From Conchocele bisecta (Eukaryota; Mollusca; Bivalvia; Lucinida; Thyasiridae), in the NCBI GenBank assembly GCA_029237695.1, contig CM055272.1, forward strand, positions 35,474,791-35,538,790: a stretch of DNA of 64,000 nucleotides, read 5' to 3'. Below, piece by piece: positions 58,851 to 64,000 of this stretch. The stretch's first letter is position 1, and every line of letters starts with the position of its first letter. Made by a program: the position numbers and the translations under genes. The notes below the pieces were generated by a model. That model was not told the origin of the DNA. It made no database searches and saw nothing but the letters and a program-made list of their open reading frames with translations.

Positions 58851-59686
58851 CCAAAATATTCCATAATGGTATCTATTTTCACATCGACATTAAATTAATC
58901 AGGTAACTGTGTGTATTATAAAGTGCGCAAATGTAATTTTGTATGCGAATAAGGAAATAGAGGATATTCCATCGTACATTTTGAATAGCGGGAAATAATA
59001 CACGAGTGTGCGTCGGCTTCGGCGTAAGCAACGAGTGAGCGTAGCGAACGAGTTGCTTGCACGGACGCCGATGGATACGAGTGTGAAAAGATGCATTTTA
59101 TAATGTTTCGGGGGCGTTTGTATCGGCATAGTATGTTTTTTTGTGGGCTGTACTTATTTTATAACGAGAGTGCACGCGGGTGATAACGCGTGTTCTTTGC
59201 CCTGTCTATTATTTGTAAATTGACAATTACGGGTTTTCTCTCACATATAAATCCATGCAAAACATACAAAAATAGAAAAATATGTTAATTCGATGTGAAT
59301 CTGCTGCTCATTCATATATCCACAGGAGTCCCGTGTCACAGAAGTGTTGTAGCATGACATCGCAGTTAATTCAGATCCTGTGAAATAAAAGTGTCGGAAA
59401 TGGGAGCAGTAGTTCTGTGATCCTGTGTTCATTGTAGTTTATCTTTAATCGAGTATTATATTCAGTCATGCATTAAGACATACAAAACGTGTATTGTATA
59501 TCTATTACGAGTATATAATTGTTCTGCTGACATACAGTTTAATGTATATATAGTCGGGATGTGTGTATGCATGTAGCTCCATATTACGCAACAAGTATTG
59601 TAATACTTATGTAAATGTCGAATGTCTTATCCTCTTCTATCGTGTTAGAAACCGTGCACATTTGCTGAGTGTGAACTTGTACATAG

Positions 59687-62020
59687 GTTATTTAAACGGT
59701 ATTGTGATAAGTGGAATTGACTCGTCTCTCATAATTCTATATTGAAAGGCAACTGTGCATGTATATTATATACGTGTTATGTTGTGTGTTATCTTGTACA
59801 TTTGATGAACCGTAAAAAACAAGAAATAATATGTGAACACCATGCATTCCGTAGAAAAAAATATATCTACGTATAACAGCTTGAAATGTAATAATAAAAA
59901 TGAATACCTCTTGAGCGTAACTCTTCTACTGACGACGTCAACTGTGTTACGGTTTCATTTAGGTGTTCAATGGTCTTAACAGCTTCATCCAGCGCGCTGT
60001 CAGTATCTGAGGAACATACATGTGGCTGTGGCTGGAGATACGGGGCTTAACGCATTTCTGATCGGCGTTGCTCCTGATCAAATAGCTCATTCCTGTAGAC
60101 TGATAACGATCTAATTTGGTTATTAGAAGCATGACGGGTGTATCATTGATGCAAATATGGCGAACAGCGAAGATCCTGATCACACTGTGCGGATTCACCG
60201 TCTGAGCTGGATCGACACTGCTCGCAAAACCCATAAGCTCCATTTCTCCAGTCACAGCCAAAATTATGGAATATATGTACATAAATGTGCAATCTCTTTA
60301 AATCGAAAACCCTTGTAACATCCCCTGATATCCCTTCCAGTAGTCGATTTCACCAACACTGATACTGTCTGATCCATGTTTTCTTGCCGACGCGCTTTTG
60401 GCTATAAAACCTCAGAAATATGTAAAGGTAAGTACTTTTTCATCAATAACAAAAAAGTCACCCTCCCCAAATTTATTTATTTGATGAAATTCCATTAAAG
60501 ATTGAGTTAATAGGGAAAAAAACATTTTCCTATGGGAATTTAACATGGGGGAAAGGAGAAGGAGCTGTGTGAGGAGTAAAAAAACGAAAACATTTGGAAA
60601 TTGACTCCGAAACCAAATGGTTAGATAGCAGCTTCGAAATGATGTACCGTAACTAAGAAAACAAAAGTTAGCTTTTGAAAATATGTCCACAAATAAAAAA
60701 TTATTTCTAAAAGTCTATTTTAGCCCTCATATTAAATTTCCATAGGAAAATATATTTTTCACAATAAATTCAATATTTGACGAAATTTAATGAAATAATT
60801 TTTTTTTGAGGAGGGTGACTTTTTTATTATTGATGAAAAAGTACTTACATTTAAATAATTATCTCAGGTCAGCATATGCTGGGAGCCTTGTAGTTCCAAA
60901 CTCGAGGACAAAACTATTCGACGGTTCTTTCTCACACCACTCTGCTCCACAATTATGGAATTCGTTAAATCTGAATATCAGGAATAGCAAAACTTTCAAT
61001 AAATTTAAAATGTCAACTAAACATTCAATAATTATACAATTCAATCTGAGTCGGTCGTGGTTTATGTTAATGTTAGTTGAATTCTTAGTTATTATTTACG
61101 TCAGATTCTTACATGTATTTGTATATAATTGTCTATGCACTTGTTTTTAAATGTACTTATGTAGTGAGGGAGACAGGGTAGACTGGCCTTGGCCAACTGT
61201 GTCACCCTCGTTAAATAATGCATAAATAAATAAATACCAAAATATTTCAAAATGGTATCTATTTTCACATCGACATTATATTAATCAGGTAACTGTGTGT
61301 ATTATAAAGTGCGCAAATGTAATTTTGTATGAGAATAAGGAAATAGAGGATATTCCATCGTACATTTTGAATAGCGGGAAATAATACACGAGTGTGCGTC
61401 GGCTTCTGCGTAAGCAACGAGTGAGCATAGCGAACGAGTTGCTTGCACTGTCGCCGATGGATACGAGTGTGAAAAATGCATTTTATAATGTTTCTGGGGC
61501 GTTTGTATCGGCATAGTATGTTTTTTTGTGGGCTGTACTTATTTTATAACGAGAGTGCACGCGGGTGATAACGCGTGTTCTTTGCCCTGTCTATTATTTG
61601 TAAATTGACAATTACGGGTTTTCTCTCACATATAAATCCATGCAAAACATACAAAAATAGACAAATATGTTAATTCGATGCGAATCTGCAGCTCATTCAT
61701 ATATCCACAGGAGTCCCGTGTCACAGAAGTGTTGTAGCATGACATCGCAGTTAATTCAGATCCTGTGAAATGTGTCGATTTGGGAGCAGTAGTTCTGTGA
61801 CATCCTGTGTTGATTGTATTTATCTATAACACGAGTATATATATTCATGTTCATGCATAGACATACACAAACGTGTACATGTATATATGTCGGGAGTGTG
61901 TATGCATGTAGCTCCATATTACGCAACAAGTATTGTAATACGTATGTAAATGTCGATTGTCTTATCCTCTTCTATCGTGTTAGAAACCGTGCACATTTGC
62001 TGAGTGTGAACTTGTACATA
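59687..62020. repeat. Tandem array unit 2 (2.33 kb)
   Basis: Same order as unit 1: family T about 60010-60262, MITE 60431-60845, LINE 3' fragment 60855-61240 (ORF intact through LWNSLNLNIRNS), palindromic block 61345-61475, tail blocks. Very similar to unit 3. Confidence 0.9.
60855..61240 (+). pseudogene. LINE 3' fragment in unit 2
   Basis: Reads SAYAGSLVVPNSRTKLFDG, APQLWNSLNLNIRNS, FNKFKMSTKHSI. Only the last ~60 codons of the LINE are present, fused in frame to MITE sequence, so the open frame starting at 60806 is chimeric and not a gene. Confidence 0.75.
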
Positions 62021-64000
62021 GGTTATTTAAACGGTATTGTGATAAGTGGAATTGACTCGTCTCTCATAATTCTATATTGAAAGGCAACTGTGCATGTATT
62101 ATATACGTGTTATGTTGTGTGTTATCTTGTACATTTGATGAGCCGTAAAAAACAAGAAATAATATGTGAACACCATGCATTCCGTAGAAACAAATATATA
62201 TACGTATAACAGCTTGAAATGTAATAATAAAAATTAATACCTCTTGAGCGTAACTCTTCTACTGACGACGTCAACAGTGTTACGGTTTCATTTAGGTGTT
62301 CAATGGTCTTAACAGCTTCATCCAGCGCGCTGTCAGTATCTGAGGAACATACATGTGGCTGTGGCTGGAGATACGGGGCTTAACGCATTTCTGATCGGCA
62401 TTGCTCCTGATCAAATAGCTCATTCCTGTAGACTGATAACAATCTAATTTGGTTATTAGAAGCATGACGGGTGTATCATTGATGCAATTATGGCGAACAG
62501 CGAAGATCCTGATCACACTGTGCGGATTCACCGTCTGAGCTGGATCGACACTGCTCGCAAAACCCATAAGCTCCATTTCTCCAGTCACAGCCAAAATTAT
62601 GGAGGTATATGTACATAAATGTGCAATCTCTATAAATCGAAAACCCTTGTAACATCCCCTGATATCCCTTCCAGTAGTCGATTTCACCAACACTGATACT
62701 GTCTGATCCATGTTTTCTTGCCGACGCGCTTTTGGCTATAAAACCTCAGAAATATGTAAAGGTAAGTACTTTTTCATCAATAACAAAAAAGTCACCCTCC
62801 CCAAATTTATTTATTTATTTGATGAAATTCCATTAAAGATTGAGTTAATAGGGAAAAAAACATTTTCCTATGGGAATTTAACATGGGGGAAAGGAGAAGG
62901 AGCTGTGTGAGGAGTAAAAAAAACGAAAACATTTGGAAATTGACTCCGAAACCTGGTTAGATAGCAGCTTCGAAATGATGTACCGTAACTAAGAAAACAA
63001 AAGTTAGCTTTTGAAAATATGTCCACAAATAAAAAATTATTTCTAAAAGTCTATTTTAGCCCTCATATTAAATTTCCATAGGAAAATATATTTTTCACAA
63101 TAAATTCAATATTTGACGAAATTTAATGAAATAATTTTTTTTGGGGGAGGGTGACTTTTTTATTATTGATGAAAAAGTACTTACATTTAAATAATTATCT
63201 CAGGTCAGCATCTGCTGGGAGCCTTGTAGTTCCAAACTCGAGGACAAAACTATTCGACGGTTCTTTCTCACACCACTCTGCTCCACAATTATGGAATTCG
63301 TTAAATCTGAGTATCAGGAATAGCAAAACTTTCAATAAATTTAAAATGTCAACTAAACATTCAATAATTATACAATTCAATCTGAGTCGGTCGTGGTTTA
63401 TGTTAATGTTAGTTGAATTCTTAGTTATTATTTACGTCAGATTCTTACATGTATTTGTATATAATTGTCTATGCACTTGTTTTTAAATGTACTTATGTAG
63501 TGAGGGAGACAGGGTAGACTGGCCTTGGCCAACTGTGTCACCCTCGTTAAATAATGCATAAATAAATAAATACCAAAATATTTCAAAATGGTATTTATTT
63601 TCACATCGACATTATATTAATCAGTAACTGTGTGTATTATAAAGTGCGCAAATGTAATTTTGTGATGAGAATAAGGAAATAGAGGTTATTCCATCGTACA
63701 TTTTGAATAGCGGAAATAATACACGAGTGTGTGCGTCGGCTTCTGCGTAGCAACGAGTGAGCATAGCGAACGAGTTGCTTGCACGACGCCGATGGATACG
63801 AGTGTGAAAAATGCATTTTATAATGTTTCTGGGGCGTTTGTATCGGCATAGTATGTTTTTTTGTGGGCTGTACTTATTTTATAACGAGAGTGCACGCGGG
63901 TGATAACGCGTGTTCTTTGCCCTGTCTATTATTTGTAAATTGACAATTACGGGTTTTCTCTCACATATAAATCCATGCAAAACATACAAAAATAGACAAA
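62021..64000. repeat. Tandem array unit 3, cut by the window end
   Basis: Family T about 62350-62592, MITE 62765-63181, LINE 3' fragment 63190-63572, then the palindromic block. It has more single-base deletions than units 1-2 (for example in 63655-63790) and continues past 64000. Confidence 0.9.
63190..63572 (+). pseudogene. LINE 3' fragment in unit 3
   Basis: SASAGSLVVPNSRTKLFDG through LWNSLNLSIRNS, as in unit 2. Same fusion to the MITE and same tail. Confidence 0.75.

Larger units (their letters stand above)
57297..59686. repeat. Tandem array unit 1 (~2.39 kb)
   Basis: Anchor gttatttaaacggtattgtg, family T repeat (about 57620-57877), a segment absent from unit 0 (agtagtcgatttcaccaaca), MITE 58043-58459, LINE 3' fragment 58470-58850, then the palindromic and tttcgggggcgtttg blocks. 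The distance to the same anchor in unit 2 is about 2,390 bp. Confidence 0.9.

Noticed and set aside
60806..61150. 114-codon frame in array unit 2 (and 111 codons in unit 3)
   Set aside because: Chimera of MITE sequence and a LINE tail; the LINE part is real but the start is not.
1..64000. Integrated virus or LTR retrotransposon
   Set aside because: No LTR pair, protease, integrase, capsid or viral polymerase motif was seen; the reverse transcriptases here are of LINE type.

Overview
This is eukaryotic, AT-rich, gene-poor DNA, almost certainly from a marine invertebrate. A bivalve or other mollusc fits best, given an intron-split C1q-domain gene (a family hugely expanded in bivalves), Tx1/L1-like and CR1/L2/Jockey-like LINEs, a hAT element, and dense palindromic MITE-like repeats. 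There are no bacterial operons, phage genes, rRNA or CRISPR arrays, and I found no convincing tRNA. Most open frames of 60-100 codons here are chance frames in repeats and are not annotated.

Layout. 0-9 kb: dispersed hairpin repeats, a 103-codon open frame with a diverged second copy at 38.3 kb, and a C-terminal GPCR exon abutting a MITE. 9-14 kb: short non-autonomous elements and tandem repeats. 14.2-23.4 kb: a ~52-bp satellite (with a 631-bp higher-order period) interrupted by a ~3.74-kb element with ~310-bp terminal inverted repeats. That element carries a broken gene for a FEN1/XPG-like (PIN-fold) nuclease with a C-terminal cysteine-rich CXC-like region. 23.5-32.7 kb: more inverted-repeat elements, a (CT)n tract and a GC-rich ACTACGG-type element. 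32.9-34.8 kb: a Tx1/L1-like LINE with an internal deletion. 36.3-38.1 kb: a minisatellite immediately downstream of a two-exon C1q domain on the minus strand. 41.1-45.4 kb: a minus-strand LINE with a 2A-like motif, split by a 1,220-bp hAT derivative flanked by a perfect 8-bp duplication. 46.5-47.6 kb: a degenerate minisatellite. 48.7-64 kb: a tandem array of ~2.33-kb units (each with a LINE 3' end, a TIR repeat and, in three units, a TA-flanked MITE), whose first unit is split by a 6.5-kb TA-flanked element that itself contains nested elements.

The only gene that looks potentially functional is the C1q-domain gene. Nearly everything else is mobile DNA in layers, and the order of insertion can often be read directly: satellite before nuclease element, LINE before hAT, array before the 6.5-kb element. 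The most promising under-described item is the nuclease-CXC element with long TIRs. Next is the apparent origin of the 52-bp satellite from the end of a dispersed TIR repeat. All family names rest on motif recognition by eye; no database search was run.
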